From: Mytilus galloprovincialis
Lineage: Eukaryota > Mollusca > Bivalvia > Mytilida > Mytilidae
Reading direction: 5' to 3'
Assembly: GCF_965363235.1 (NCBI RefSeq)
Contig: NC_134851.1
Location: 24,725,847 to 24,789,846, forward strand
DNA: 64,000 nucleotides
Within the stretch, counting starts at the first letter, position 1, and every line of letters begins with the position of its first letter. The position numbers were made by a program, and so were the translations under genes. Shown piece after piece: positions 10,506 to 25,800 of the stretch. The notes under the pieces are model-generated. The model saw only the letters and a list, made by a program, of their open reading frames with translations. It was not told the origin of the DNA and ran no database searches.

Positions 10506-13500
10506 TGGTAATTTATTCCCGAGGTAGAACAACCTAGTTAGTATTTAAAAAAAATACTATTATTTATCCATTTTTCAAAAATGAAATTAATAATGTAAAT
10601 GGGGAAATATATCAAAGAGACAACTATCCGACCGACGAGAAGACAACAGTATATTTTTATTCAATAATAGTTTCAGAATTCTGAATGTTTGTTTAAAAAC
10701 CTATGAGAATTATAAAAATCCCCTTTTTTGAATACACCATACAATCTCAGATGTTCTCTTATATTCTAAATCATATATATGAATACCTTCTTACATATTT
10801 GATAAAAGGTTTTAACCTTACTAACTTAAGGACCGGAAAGCTGCACTTATTTCGAATGTCATGTTGTTAGGGTTTTAAGATACTATGTGTCGAGATTAAC
10901 ATGACTACACGCCCTAGACTGAGTTCATGTTGTTGTGTTTCTTCTTAACCCAGTATGGGTTAAATAGATATGACTCGCCCTTTCTTAGACGTTAATAAAT
11001 TCATAAAAATAGTTACACATGAATGTATACGTGAACAAATACTAGTATTCAGAAAGTTAAAATTGAAAAGCGAACATTTTATTTGCCATACACCATTGGT
11101 ATTTTAACACGTTTATTATTTAACACAATGCACTGCCAACTTAACACAACACAACAGAACACAATGCGCTTTTAAACAGGTTTTTGGCGGTTAGATTCGA
11201 TCCGTTTGTTGTCAAATCTAACAGTCGTGTATCTATGGGCTGTTTTCCTAAGTTGAAAGGCTAAATTTATAAATGATGTTGACATATGGTTAAAGAAATA
11301 TCAAAAATAAAAGAATAACGAATAATCAAAATTGCTTGATAGAACAACATATCACAACAAACAACAACCTGACTCCTTCAAATAAATTTGAAATTATTGA
11401 TAACGAAACATTTTGTTAAAATATGGTCATCAGATTTCTTAATTAAGAAAATCAATAATGATTTTGAAACTGCTAGTCTTGACAAATATCTAATATCGGC
11501 ACAGGAGAAAATCACTTATGAGATCTTCGGCGCCAAAACACTCATAACCAATGGCTGGCATTGACCCGAAGGTTGCAAAATTAAAAGTACACAATATGTA
11601 CTCAATCCGATGATTTGGAGGAGAAAAAACCAACAGCATTGAGCGACGGCAGCTGCCAAAGAAAGGTAAATAATCATCATATTGATACTCGATGAATTAA
11701 TACATATGATAGGCTAAATCAATTAAGATGGTGGAGTCATCTGAAAGCAAAAGCAAATCCAAATGTGGTTTTCTAAGTTTGATTTTCAAGCCCTACTCGT
11801 GGCACCCGCTTCTTTTTCTGACGTAGAAAATAATGGTTTACTATATACCAATAGTTTGATAATATTATAAAGACATGATGATTCACAAAAAAGAACCGAT
11901 AATAACTGCAAGAAGTAGAATACAGCAATGGTTATAGAAATTTAATAACTTTTATTAATGACCAATAAAGGCAAAAATAGTATACCGCTCTTCAAATAAA
12001 GTGGTACAATATTTCTGATAGTAAAATCTCTTTTACATAATCTATTATGCTGTATTGTCTGTCTAATCGAAGGCATATATATTTTGCATATTCCGCATGA
12101 CAACCCATATCACTGCCGTTTTATTGTTAATCAGAACTGATTATCTTCTAGTTAACTAGTGTTGCGGACTTTCTACCCTTTGAACTGTACTTCTTTTGAT
12201 TTGATCGGCTTTAACATCAATTTCCTGATAGTTAGAGAGACATATAACTCGTTTACTTGAATATCTTCATAAAGACTTTTTGTTTCAAATTTTTTTTTGT
12301 GTCTAAAATATAAAAAAAAAGATAAATTTTTGTATTTTCATGACAGCAATAATTGTAATTTGTTTAACAGCATACAAAACAAAGTATATTGGGTATCAAT
12401 TCATGACACAAGAACATTGCATGCCCATCAAAAACCACACAGAATGCAAAGGAACAGCCATGTAATTGCTGTACTTTATTTCAAAGCCACAGTGATGCTT
12501 TTATCACAGATAAATACTACCATCATCTCACTAGTTTAGGACGGCCTCAAGCACCGGTTTGATCAGAATTCAGTGCAATATGAATTAATCCTTGAAGACG
12601 TTGTAAGACGTCACATAAGCAAATCAGACCCGGTCAAAAAGACGATACTGGTACTGTTAAGTAGTACACATTGGAAACAACATAGTAGTCACTGGGCTTT
12701 TAAAATGTAGTGAATTCAAATTTAAAAACAAATATCTCACAAACAGGCTTTGAACATTTGGTTGAAATGCAAGTTTCCAAAATGTCGTAAGTCAACATGA
12801 TAACTTTTGTAAATCGAAGTGAAATAAACACTATGGCGTTTGTGGATAACATTAAAACTAAACTTATTTTAACAGAAATAAAGAAATGTACAAGTATTTG
12901 ATTTTCAAAGCCATTATACAATACTTTTCAAATATACAAACAACATTTTGGAAGCAATCTTTAAAAGCAATTTTATCACAAGGCTTATTTCAATTTGTTT
13001 TATTGATCTAACATTTGCTATTTTGAGTTATACGACATTTTGGACCCCCAGCGACGATATGTGTACATATCAAACTATGTAGAATAATTATATTTTAAGG
13101 TATGAAATGATAGATGAAGGACTGCAGATCCTTGTAGAACTCCTTTTTAACGAATTATTTTGAATAATACGAATATGAATGAATCAATTGAATAAATGCG
13201 ACGAATATTGATATTTCGGTAACCAGTACGGTTTTATTGGGGCTAAATTCAATGCTTCAAATTTAATTAAAATAAACAAGAAAAGTTTGTGGGCGTTTTA
13301 CAATTTTTTAGTATAGGCCTTAAATGGAGAGAATTATGTTGCACACCTGTATCTCAAGTATTCAGATACCATAACTGTAAACAAATACAGAAGAGCATAC
13401 AGACATGCACTTTGCATCAACTTTGCATTCCAAATGACCTTTTTGGAACAAGTAGTTAATCTTTCTTAGATTGGCTTAATATGTTATTACCCATCATTAA

Positions 13501-13728
13501 TCAAAGTTATATATATTGGTATAACGTATTGAATTTTCTAATGACAAACAACAATACTGATTACAGAAAAGTATCATTAATCCTCCACTAAGAAAAGCCA
13601 AATATTGCCCATCTCTGTTAACACATTACTTATAGCCTTTGGGTAAACATCAGTAGCAACTGAGTTTACTCCAAATTTATATAAATTCGATAAATGCTTG
13701 AAGAAACGGTAATAAACAAAATACAAAC
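10506..13728. other. No gene recognised; expected place of the gene 2 tail exon
   Basis: Gene 2's transmembrane exon ends in phase 2 at 13729, so a cytoplasmic exon should follow at lower coordinates. I found no tyrosine-rich open stretch with a good acceptor like the gene 3 tail. A short SINE-like fragment sits near 10598-10650. Open frames at 12297-12539 and 12700-12921 have no recognisable features. Confidence 0.4.
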
Positions 13729-13807
13729 CTTAACCAGCAAATAATGAGTAAGAATACAGTAACAAGGATCACTATAGATGCACCTAAAACGCCAGCTATA
13801 ATAAATC
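13729..13807 (-). CDS. Gene 2 exon 9: transmembrane segment
   Basis: 79 nt, phase 1 to phase 2, acceptor CTATTTGCAG and donor GTTTGT. It encodes GFIIAGVLGASIVILVTVFL followed by LIICWLR, one membrane-spanning helix with a basic stop-transfer end. Gene 3's exon at 34679-34754 is equivalent. Confidence 0.8.
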
Positions 13808-16800
13808 CTGCAAATAGACAGTTACACCGACTTAGCTACGAATCATATGAGTACAACATTTGAGCATAATGAGTAAAGCATTTTCGATGAAAAGCCTTAA
13901 CTTCCGGGTTTAACAAATGAGGCAGCATTTGGTTACACTTCCGGAACACTTGAGATCACCCCAGGTTTTTTGATGGGATAATGTTACTCAGTTTTTAGTT
14001 TTCTGCGTTGTGTTTTGTAGAGTCTTGTTTGTATTTTTGTCGTAATTACACCTTATATAAGAATGCAAGATTTTGATTGGTTGGTAGCCAGTGTATTTTT
14101 CGCATATTCTAACGTTTTTAACTAATTTCGAACGAATTTCCCTGTTTTTCACCACTGCCGGTGAATATGCCACAAATACCATGGTATTTGCCATTTTGAA
14201 TATTCCTGTTGTGCCCTCGCGGGTATAATCCCGTCAAATTTTTTCGGATATGACGTTTCATAAAGAATGCGAGATAACGCGATTTAGTACTTGTATGATT
14301 CCCGCGGTTCCATGGTAATATCCACTTATCTATTCTAAAAAGTATGCATAAGCAAAAGTATTTTTTTTTAACTTCACCTGTACAATAAGTTTCAATACAT
14401 ATCTATTCAGTGTAATTAAACAGATATATCATGTTATATGCGAAAATTACCATTCTTGGGACCGAATTTCCCTTGTCAGGTATTTTTTGCAGATACCCCT
14501 CCATAACATGATATATCTGTTCAGAAAGCTTGTGTCATGATCAATTTATTCTATGAGTAAATACAAAACGCATTTCTAATTAGTGACTGCAAATTGTTAA
14601 TCAAAATTAACTTAACTTCTCTCAGTTCACATTACGTAATATTGTTATCTAAGTACTGTGCTACATTTTAAATGTTTGCAAAACTTTTAAATTGAAAACA
14701 AGGTCTCAACTAACATTGTACCATAACATGGTGTTTTCTGTATTTGGAAAATTTTAGACAGATGCAATGATTTGTCTTCACGTTTCTATCTGACCTTGGA
14801 TGAAAGCTCAATTCTTTTGTTTATGTATTTTTTGTAGGAAACTTAATCAATACCTATTTTAGAGTGACAATTTATAAATGGGTCTGAAATTCTACTTGTT
14901 GTGCTTTCCAAATTATTCATGTTGTGTGTGACGTAGCTACTTGGATTCTTCAAATTGTTTGTCGTGGTAATGGTGATTGACAATATATGAAGTCTTGCTG
15001 CTTCTGACTGAATTTTTTCGTTAAGAGCTGTTGGTAATATTGAACTTTTTATTCGGGCTACAGTTCCCGTAGTATGATAAAAATCCATATTTACTGACAG
15101 CTGTGCTACTGATGACACAGGGAGAGATAACTTCTGTGATGAATTTGTAGTGAAACTTGTTATGCTGTAATTGTTTGATTCGACTGAAATATAAGGTGAT
15201 CAATTGAATTACCTGATCTTGAACTTATATGATATTGTATAGCCCTTTTGAACATTTGGTTTTACATCATATACACATAGTTCATTACACTTATGTAGGT
15301 AAATGTACATGTATGATAAGACTACGATGTAAATAGAACGACAAAATTAAAATGGTTTTATTTAGTGCTAATTACAAGATCACCTCCGACTTTATTGAAC
15401 AATTTTTTAAAATGCTCGTCCATTTTTTGTTGTTTAATGTTGTGCCTGATGTTATTTGTGTCTCCTGTCCTATAATGTTGCGAAACATGTAACGTGTAAT
15501 GTTGACAATTAAATGATCTTTGATATCATGTTCCAAATTAAACTACAAACCAATTTGTGCAATATGTGACAGTTTGAGATACCCTAGCATTCTGGTAAGA
15601 GCAAGGATCTTTAAAGTAACACAGTTGCTAATCATAATGATAGACCTGATGGATTGAATTAAATGTTGGACCCCTGGATGTGTCTGGCCGTACAACACTT
15701 GTTTTTAGATTATCCATTCGGCTATGTTAAAAATATATAAATAGCCTCTACTCAGGTCAAAATGAAGAAATTAGTCCAATGTTTGAAACTGTAAAAGAGG
15801 GACAAAAGATACCAGAGGGACATTCAAACTCATGGATCTGACTTAAAAGAATAGGATAAACAGTCTTTCTTCCTAAAAAGCTCCTTGTTTCCCCTAAGAC
15901 GTTAATGCATTACGTCAGCTTCTTGTGAATAAGGGAACAAGGCGACAAAAAGAGGGACGCAGATTATTCTCATAGGAATGTCAATGTTTTGTTTAAAACA
16001 CCTTTATCCAAATAGAACAAATATGTTGTCCATCAAGAATTGAAACATCGTGAAAATATCAGTTTCAGAGAATATTTGTTTGAACCAAAGTAAAAAACAC
16101 TTGTTTTGACGTTGGCAATTCTTTTTTTATGAAACAAAGCAATACCAACTCTTTCAATTTGTCTTTTAGTTTGGAATGGTAATAATTGTATAAAGTGTAG
16201 AAAAGTCAAAAAGAGTCTCAGATTGTATGTACTTTAAAAGATCTTTGTTATATTTTAGTATCCACATCCGATTCACCCCAATTCTAGAATAGGCAATATA
16301 TTTGATTTACGAAACTTTTAATCTCAATTACTTTTCCTTGAATTTCGATAACTTAGAGTACCCTCTAAATCATGCTTCGTATAAAGACAAAATCTTAACT
16401 TCGTTAGTTTGGCTTAAAATGTTTGAGTTAAAAAGGATGCTAAATAGTACTATAAGTAGATTTGACGTCTTTATCCCAAGGTTTAACGAATATACAATGA
16501 AGTTAGACAGGATACAAATCCCACAAAGTTGAAGGCTTACGTTTTATACAGACGAATCCATTAACAGTCAAACTACAATTCTGTGGTCTAATTTCAATGG
16601 TGAAATTACGGAGACAGGAAATTGATATGCACTTCACAACAACTGCTGGATTGTCTTCGAATCCTACAAAAATGTAAATTTTTAATTTAGTATTCAATCT
16701 AAAAATAAAAAAAAATGAGATAACTATCCACTAATGTTCAAAAGAAGTTGATGTATACGTAACAATGAGAAAACTCTTTATCATATAATGGTTAGCTATA

Positions 16801-19800
16801 AGAAGCTCATACATTAAAAATATGAAATAATTCAATTGCAAAAAATAACGGCACTATTTATAACAAAACAATTTACGAAAACAAATATGACAAAGTACAC
16901 CTACTGGAATATGGACTCCTGACTTGGGCCAGGCACATATAGAATTTGGTGAGGTAAAAATGATTGTGAGCGTTAAACCTTCTTATAACCTTGGACAGTG
17001 ATGTCATAGTACAATAATCATCAGTTGGATACAAATAGAAAGACATTTAACAAAACACAGAGTGTACGTGGACGTGTGCCTAAACTCTCAAAACAAAAAA
17101 GAACCTTAGTACAGATCTGAGTTCTTGGTTATCTAATAAGTCATTGTGTTTGCCAAAATAGGTTTAAGTCTGTTATAGGTATTTTGCTGTCAGAGCTCGA
17201 GATTGCATTTTAGTTCTTGTATGTTTATCTGTCTCGTTTTATTATTGTTGATAAAAGAAAAATCATTGTCCTCGATACTATGTTTAGGTCAACCTGAACA
17301 CATACACATATATATAAGCATACAGAAATACATATCACCTCTTTTTACAGATGCATATTCTCTAAACCGGAAGCTATCCTCCTGTGATAGAGTCCCATTG
17401 GTATATGTTCTATTGACTGCATTTTTGTAACATATATACGGCAGATCATCTTGTGAAATTGGACTTCTGAGGTTATGGTAGCCTGTATTTGAATATGGTC
17501 CTGAAGCCAGAAATAAATAGAATTTTAACGGAGACCAACAAGTTTTAATTTGACCTGTTGATACAATTTGTACTTTGCAATTTTTTACTCATTGTTTACT
17601 TATTTATTGTATATTTTACCGTCCGTGCAAGCGCTGTATATACAGTCAAGGTCTTTTAAAAACTCAGTATTATTATATCTTGTTTTACTTTAAAAAAAAT
17701 ATATACCATCTATGATTAGTGTTTGGTATGAACAACAAAAATGGTATATTTTGTAAAAAACATTTTTGTACTCCACGAATACCTTACAACACAATTATTT
17801 TTTTACCTGTGGACGTTAATTTGTTTGAGGCATTTTGTCAAAGATTATGGTTGATTTCGTTTTACATCCCAACACCCCCTTTTTTTTTAAATAATTTTGT
17901 ATTAACATGGTTTCATAGATCTAATTTATTCTTTCAGTGTATGTACACTTGTTTTGTTAATATGCATATTAATTGAGTGAAACCATTTCATTTGCTATTT
18001 GGTAGTGTGTCTTTCCTTGTTATAATTTTCACTATTGTTTCTGGTTAGGTGAAGGTTGGCTCCAAATGAAACGTTTAAAAGCGTTTTGTATTCGCATTTC
18101 AAAATTCATGAACCTAATGTTCAGTGGTTGTCATTTGTTGGTGTGGTTCATTTGTTTTTCTCATTTCTCGTTGTTTTATATCAATTTGACCGTTAGTTTT
18201 CCTGTTTGAATGGTTTTACACTAGTTTGTTGATGTGGTTCATTAGTTTTTCTCGTTTCTCGTTGTTTTATATCAATTCGACCGTTAGTTCTCCTGTTTGA
18301 ATGGTTTTACACTAGTCATTTTAGAGGCCCCTCTAAGACTGCTGTTCGAAAGGAGCCAAGGTTCCGTGTTCAAGACCGTACTGTGACCTATAATGGTTTA
18401 CTTTTACAAATTGTGACTTGGATAGATAGTTGTCTCATTGCAATTCATGCCACATCTTCTTATATCTATTACACATGTTAAAATTGAGTATATAAAAATA
18501 TTACGACATATTATAAATTATTTTTATCAAAAGTCTTAGAATTTACAATTGACAACTGTTACAGTGGATTTCTCATATGAATAAATGAAAATGAAATGCC
18601 TTTATTGTAATTCATAATTCTTTAGTAAATCGAAAGATAGGGCATAGTATTTGTGCATATGTTATCATGAATAAGTGAATCTGCATACTTACCACATATA
18701 GATCTCGTTAAAGTCGTAGCTGTGGTTTTTGATTCCTTACAATGCAGCTGACGGCATGTTTCATTGTCAGCATGGAAATCATCTAAATGAACTGAATACC
18801 AATAAAACAACACACTAATGACATATAGTAGTATATTTAAAAATTGCTTTAACAATCTACGGAAAACATGATATTGCCTTTTAGCATTGAAGAAACAGAA
18901 TTTTTAGGCAATCATCAAAAACATATCGCTTTTTGTACATTGCAATGTTATATTCTTACTTTTATCTTTTTTTTTTAAATTATGCATATGATGAATAAAT
19001 AGTAAAATCACAAAAAAATCTTATCTCCGAGGTAAATTAAAAACGAAGGTCCCTCAACAAATGACAAATCAGAAGCTCAAACACAACAAACGAATGGACA
19101 ACAACTGTCACATTTCAGACTTGGTACAGGCATTTTCTTATGTAAAAACATGGTGGATTAGACCAGGTTTAATAGCTAGATAAACACCTCTCACTTGTAT
19201 GACAGTTGCATAAAATTCGATTATATTGACAACGATGTGTGATAAAAACAACCAGACATAAGAGGTACAAATGTCAAAATAGGGGTAAAATATAGACATT
19301 ATATATGTTATACAGCTTATGAATGTAATTAAAATTTAAAAAGAACCAATGACATTTATCCTTGTAATTGACGGTTAAATTTATTACATAGATAGATAAT
19401 TTAGAGTCAACGTTATATATGTCATATTTATATATTCATATTTGATGAATGGTGTTCATTTAAAAGACTTTTGAATATTAATAAACATGAAGTTATAACG
19501 GGTTTATTTGAATTATCGAATATATATATGTAGGACTCTAAAGTGCGATGGTACTCTAAAGTGCAATGGTCACGCTAAAGTGCGATGGTCTACGCTAAAG
19601 TACGATGGTGTCTCACGCGAAAGTGCGATGGTTGTTTGTTCGCTAAAGTGCGATGGTGTATCACGCTAAAGTGCGATTGACCAAAAGGGTAAGAATCGAG
19701 GGATTAAAACATCGAGGTTAAAAAATAGCCTTTTTACAAAATAATATTACCGTTCACACAGTCTATCATACACATCCTCATACAGTCGTTATTTAAAATT

Positions 19801-22800
19801 GCAAATACAAAATTAGATTATTGTCGGAATATGTAACATTTTTTTAAAGCTTTAATCTAAACGAGAGAGAGAGGCGATGTTCGCTGACTTTCCTTCTTTT
19901 TCATAATGACCACACAAACATGCTATATTTTCCTTCAATATACAAACTAATGTTTTAGCCGACTAAATTAAATTATAATTTACGCATGCAAACAAGTACT
20001 TTTATTTTACCGACGTTACTTTCCAATAAAATCGACAACATTTTAACGGGAACTGCAAAGTAAACTGCAGCATAAACAATGATTCAAATGTATCTGTTCG
20101 CTTCCAACAAAAGCAGGATACATGATATTCATGCGAATACTATTTTGTATCTATATGCTAGTAGTAAAATGGTCGACTGCAGGATACAAGTTCTTCCAGC
20201 TACAGAAAAAAAAAACAATTGCCTCAGCCGATAAAGCACGGTCAGGTTTAAATCATTTCAGTCATTGACATTTGGTTTTAATTAAATGTGTTAATAAAAT
20301 ATTTGTAATTTATCTTCCAGCGTGTTCAACTTTTAGTTTGTATCGTACTTTAGCGTAGACCATCGAATACTGCTTTAGTTTGTATAAACGACTAAACGTC
20401 ATAATCAAACTACGTTTTTACGTCTATATTTTCCCGGGCCATCGCACTTTAGCATATGCAACCATTGTACTTTAGCGTAGACCATCGCACATACGCGTCC
20501 TCATTGCACTTTAGAGTCCTACATATATACACGAGTGGGAAGATAGCATATAAACATATTTTGGACTTACTTTTATAAACTACCCAAAACGTAGATGATT
20601 TGGTACATAGATATGACAAGACCTTTCTTATATCCAAATTCGTTGAATTGCGTTTTTGTAACTGCAAATCGCATATGCAATTTGTTCCAAAACCAGCCTG
20701 AAACGAATAATATATCTCTATTGATTGGGATTTCAGATCAAATGAGTTTTGTTTTCATCACAATAATAGGAGTGACACAGCTATTGTCAAACCACATCTA
20801 TTTAAGTGTTGTGGTCTATAACAATGTGAATATTTTGGGAAAGTGTTGTCGGTATGAATATTTGCAAAAAGCAAACCTTTTGCATTTCATCACACATGTA
20901 ATAATGAAACCACTCATACAAGTGAATGCTATAGGCTGAAGTTAACACACACCAAACACATATAGATAAATAAAATTTAGTGTACCTTTATAAATTTTAA
21001 ATTATAATTTGACTATGAATGAGAATATTTTAAAACAATACATGTAGTTTTTAGTTTATATTACATTGAAACATACCATGTGAGCAACATATCCACTGAT
21101 ATTCATCCTCTCAGAAGAACAAAGTTTAAAACAGCCATGCAGAGTGTGATATCCATCACCATGCGTTGGATATGGTATATAATAACAACCTTTATGATAG
21201 ATAAAATAATGTAGAGAAAAGTTGATAATAATCGATTTAATAAGCTGGTGATTGATCATGATGATAATATAAATATCAAAACAATTTATGATAGTTGATT
21301 GTCAGGTTACTTATTTAAAAATCTCTTAAAATATGCATTGCAAAGTTGAAGGGCATTGATAATGAATCTTTACGAAACAGCAGATTATACTGTTTAGGCT
21401 TTAAAATAGGACAATACATTTCTTTTTAATTATGTATTCATTTCATGACGAAAAATAACAATTTCTGCACTGATTGTTCAGTACCGTTATTGTGATACCC
21501 TCGCGGACAATACGTCTACAAACACTGTCGCCAACTAGCAAAAATACTATTTATGAAGCAAATACTTAGCTAGGTTTTGTGTGAGCTGTTGTGCTTTCTA
21601 TTAAATGTATTGGAATTAGTTTAATATATAAAAAAATATGTGAGTTGATAAAGCGCTAACATTTTCTATTCTTAGGATCATCTTATTATATTTGCAATAT
21701 TTAATACAAATAATTACCTTCGATGGAAATCCTAAAAGACAGTTTGTAGAAATTTCCAACCCAGTACCTATTGCTTGCACTTTTGGAATCTATTCTATTA
21801 CAGGCATTATTCATTTCTAAGTCTGTTATGTCAGCTAATTTTGATTTCTGCTCAGTGCAATGTTCTAACGCTTCATGCCAAGTGTTTGAATTCATCACTA
21901 CTTCAACATTATAACCTGAAGTCAGAGATGGGTCCGATTACTTTCAATGTCATTGATTATTTTGTCCATTTCACGATTAAATATAATTTATGATAACTCC
22001 ATTTCCCAAAATAACTAATGATAACATTGGTAAGTAATCATGATTGCATCTAATTACAACGCATTTCAAAATAATCCATTTGAATTTAGTCAATAAATAA
22101 CAGTTAACTGTTGCAGATTTTGATAACATTTTCTACATATTAAATAAATACCTGTACCAAGTATGAAATATGACAGTTATGGTTAATTTATTTGATATAA
22201 TTGAGCTTTTGATTTTGCTATTTGATGAGGGACTTTCCATTTTAAAATATCCATTGGATTTGGCATTTTGTTGTTTGACTTTTTGATATGTTATTAAAAG
22301 ATAACTTCAAAATTCATGAATTCAATATACAACAAAGATTAACATACATCCTTTTCTTGAGATGTGTTACAAATGGATTGAAGTTTTGTTTGTATGTCCA
22401 GATATAACACCTGTACAATGTAACGATTTTTAGATTTTGAAATCAGAATGCAATCGAATAAAATCAGGGTTTAAATGTATTTGAAAAGTTATTAATTAAA
22501 TAAAATTACATTATTGATTTACATTCGATGAGATCTTTTGTTGATGGATGATTATAATGATAACTTGAAAATTGTAATCGATTACAGCTTATTTATGATT
22601 ACAATTATAATTAATGCAAGTCTGCTTGAGATATATATTTCTTAAAGCTGTCGCCAGGTAAAACAATCCAATTTGTACGATGCTGTTGTTTGTGAACTAG
22701 TTTAATTTAGAAATGATCCATGTGAACATACATACTTTTAATACACTCTCCGTTAGATGAAATTAATCAAACATCGTAGTAGACATGTTACGAAAAGGTA

Positions 22801-25800
22801 TATTCTCGACGCTGAGGTTGACAAACTAGACTTTAAATTTGGGGACGGTGTAAAAACATTATAGATTATATTGATTATAGATTTAAAATTTAAATCCTGT
22901 GCGTCTTGGTTAATTCAAATCACATTTATCTAGAAAATCTTTATGTAACATTCTATATGACAATTGGTTTTGTGATTTCATTGCTGGCTTTCACAAGACA
23001 TGAAAGATATACGCGTGCAGGAGTGGGTGGGCTAGACAAAAAGGCGACTGAGAGTTATACAAGTGCATTCGATTCTATATTGAATATATACATAATTAGC
23101 CAGTTAGATATTAGTTTTATTGTTGTATTAAAGTTACTGAAAAGGTTTAATCTGTCGCTCCACTAATCCCGCACAAAGCTCTACAGTCTGTTGATTTTGT
23201 CTCTCGGGTGTCTCCATCAGCTTTAATGACTCTGAAAGTTTTAAAAGCGAGTTCGACATATATCTGATATTCGCAAATTCATTTTTTTTTACATTTTAAT
23301 CTTTCTGTTCGTGGTTAAAGTCTTTGTTAATGGCGTCTGTAGGGGTAACGAGGGGCGATGACAAAATTCTGGTACAATTAAAGGCAAAATATAAAAAAGA
23401 AGATTTGGTATGATTGCCAATGAGACAACTATCCACAAAAGACCAAAATGACACAGACATTAACAACTATAGGTCACCGTACGGCCTTCAACAATGAGCA
23501 AAGCCCATACCGCACAGTCAGCTATAATAGGCCCCGATAAGACAATGTAAAACAATTCAAACGAGAAAACTAATAAGATTATTCTGTTGGGCATCATTTT
23601 GGTGTCATAGGAAACCACTTCGAATAAATCTTATAGGATTTCTGTTGTCCACAATCACTTTTGTATGAATGCAATGTCTGTGTCTGTGTTCTTGGTGCTC
23701 CTTCTGTGGTCTGTATAAATGGCATGAGGGGTTCCGTCGATTACAACTAACGCTGCTACGGGTAATGTATGTAACCCATCGCGTAGTTGGCGCCAATTTT
23801 TTTCGAATGGCCAAGAAATATTGGGGCATATTTAATTTCCAAAAGAATGAGAATCAAGGCATTTATTGGTGCACACACAGAATGAAAAAAACGTCAAAGA
23901 GTAAAGACAGCATTATATAGCAAGGGTAGCTTCTCAACCACAAAATTACCATCGTAAGACGGTTGATCGGAAGTTCAATTACGCCTAACATTTCCGATAG
24001 TGTTTCTGGTGTCATAAACCTCTCATTGTTCTGAAAATGCATGAAATATTTGCCCCTGGATGTTAATTAACCAACGATCAATCAATCACGAACTCCTTAT
24101 AAAGAAAAAAAAAAAAAACAAATTGAGCTTTTTAAATTCAGATAAAAAAGTTGGACGGAAATAAATGTTCTAAAACTATAATGCATCATGTTTCAAGATG
24201 AATTTGTATAAGAAACCGTGATTTAGATGTTTAACAGACCTCGTTAGATGAAAATTTAGGTGGCAAACAAATGAATAAAAAACATACACTCCTTTGTTTG
24301 CTTTTCATATTAACTATATAAAAATGACCGTTACATATATATTCAAGAGTAGGTATAAAACAGATTATAATACTTAAGACTATTTGCAAGGTTTATTAAG
24401 GGCACGCCAAAGAGTTCACACACGTATGTTCCCCGTGTCTCCGATGCCCCAACCATCTACTGCATTTACATGACCGCTCCCCCTTCATTATTTTTGCCTT
24501 ATAGATTCTTAAAAATATTATGGAATTTATTAATATATATTTCTTATATTTCTTATTGTACAAATGTTATTGAATATTCGTTCCATACGGAATTGCCTCC
24601 AAAAGGATCAATACAATTCAATGTATACACAGGTAATCTTTTTTGTGTTTTGACACAGTCTCCATATTTAAAGTGTAATTTGCCAACCTCAGCGTCGTGG
24701 ATATACCCTTTCGTAACATGTCTAGTAAGAACTTACAATATAGTGTTCATCAGTATTGATTTTTAATGCAGTAAAAGATGACTCCATGTATAACTAAACT
24801 GTTGTATAAACATCTTCTTCATTCTGCCGATTTTAATATGTTGGCAATTCAAAAGAACGAAAAGGTCCTGTTTATCTGGTCTTTACATGAAATCCATTGT
24901 GATTGCTACTTCATGCAACAGTTATAATTGGCTTTTAACTAGTTTTTACCGTTTGGATTGTCTATGAAGCAGATTACGACGAATGTGCTCAAATTTTCGT
25001 TATTACAGTTCTGCCGTCTTTTACACCAATGCGAAATCTCTTATGAGACTTACTACTGAATTTGTACAAGCATGGTATATACTATGAATAATAAATATAA
25101 GGTAGAATGTGCTCCCCTTTCATGGACACTCGATTTGAATCCGGTTTTGTGGCGGGGTTTATGTTGCTCATTCTTTAGTTTGTTTCTATGTTTTGTTTAT
25201 TGAACTGTTTGTCTTTTCCTCGTTTTCGATTTGTCACATGTCATGGTCTGTTTGTTTTCGAGTTCTTTTGGTATCGTCCGCCTCCTTTTCATTACTTAAA
25301 TAAATACTACAGAACGGTATGTTTTTTCTTTTGACGTCGTGTTATATATTTTTCTTTGTTTCGAACAAATTGAACAGCCCATAACCCCTGTTCGATTTTC
25401 TCATGACGGGGCCATGTATATCTCAACATATATAGAATGTACATGTATATAGCTTAATATATGCTTTGTTTCATTAAAAAGAATGGCCAACGTAGATACA
25501 TGTATCTTGTTTTAGGGAGGGATACATCCTACTTTGTAAAGGATCACTCTGATTAAAACAAAAAATTCTCTGAGATTGACATTATCAAGATGCTTGATTT
25601 CTTGATTGACAACATATTAGTTACGTTCGGAGGACTTGTTTTTCAAGACTGTCGGCATTCCAATGGGTACAAATTGTGCCCCTCTACTTGCCGACTTGTT
25701 TCTTTATTATTATGAGGCTGACTTCATACGGGAACTCCTATCTTGTCTTACATCTAAAAATTGACAATGAGGGTCGGTTGAAAAAAAAATTTACGACAAA

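Noticed and set aside
11760-11830. Very short cytoplasmic tail exon for gene 2
   Set aside because: The acceptor is plausible but the reading stops after seven codons and the sequence (actcgtggcacccgc) resembles a dispersed repeat end.
19531-19690. Regularly spaced short repeats resembling a CRISPR array
   Set aside because: The repeats are imperfect, spacers are only a few bases, the other end is inverted, and the setting is a eukaryotic transposon-rich region.
20595-20939. 114-codon plus-strand open frame
   Set aside because: It is antisense to the gene 2 exon at 20571-20697, whose minus-strand reading is supported by two paralogues.
24470-24766. 98-codon hydrophobic open frame as a membrane-protein exon
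   Set aside because: Composition follows the AT-rich DNA, no family is recognised, and genes 1 and 3 have no counterpart.
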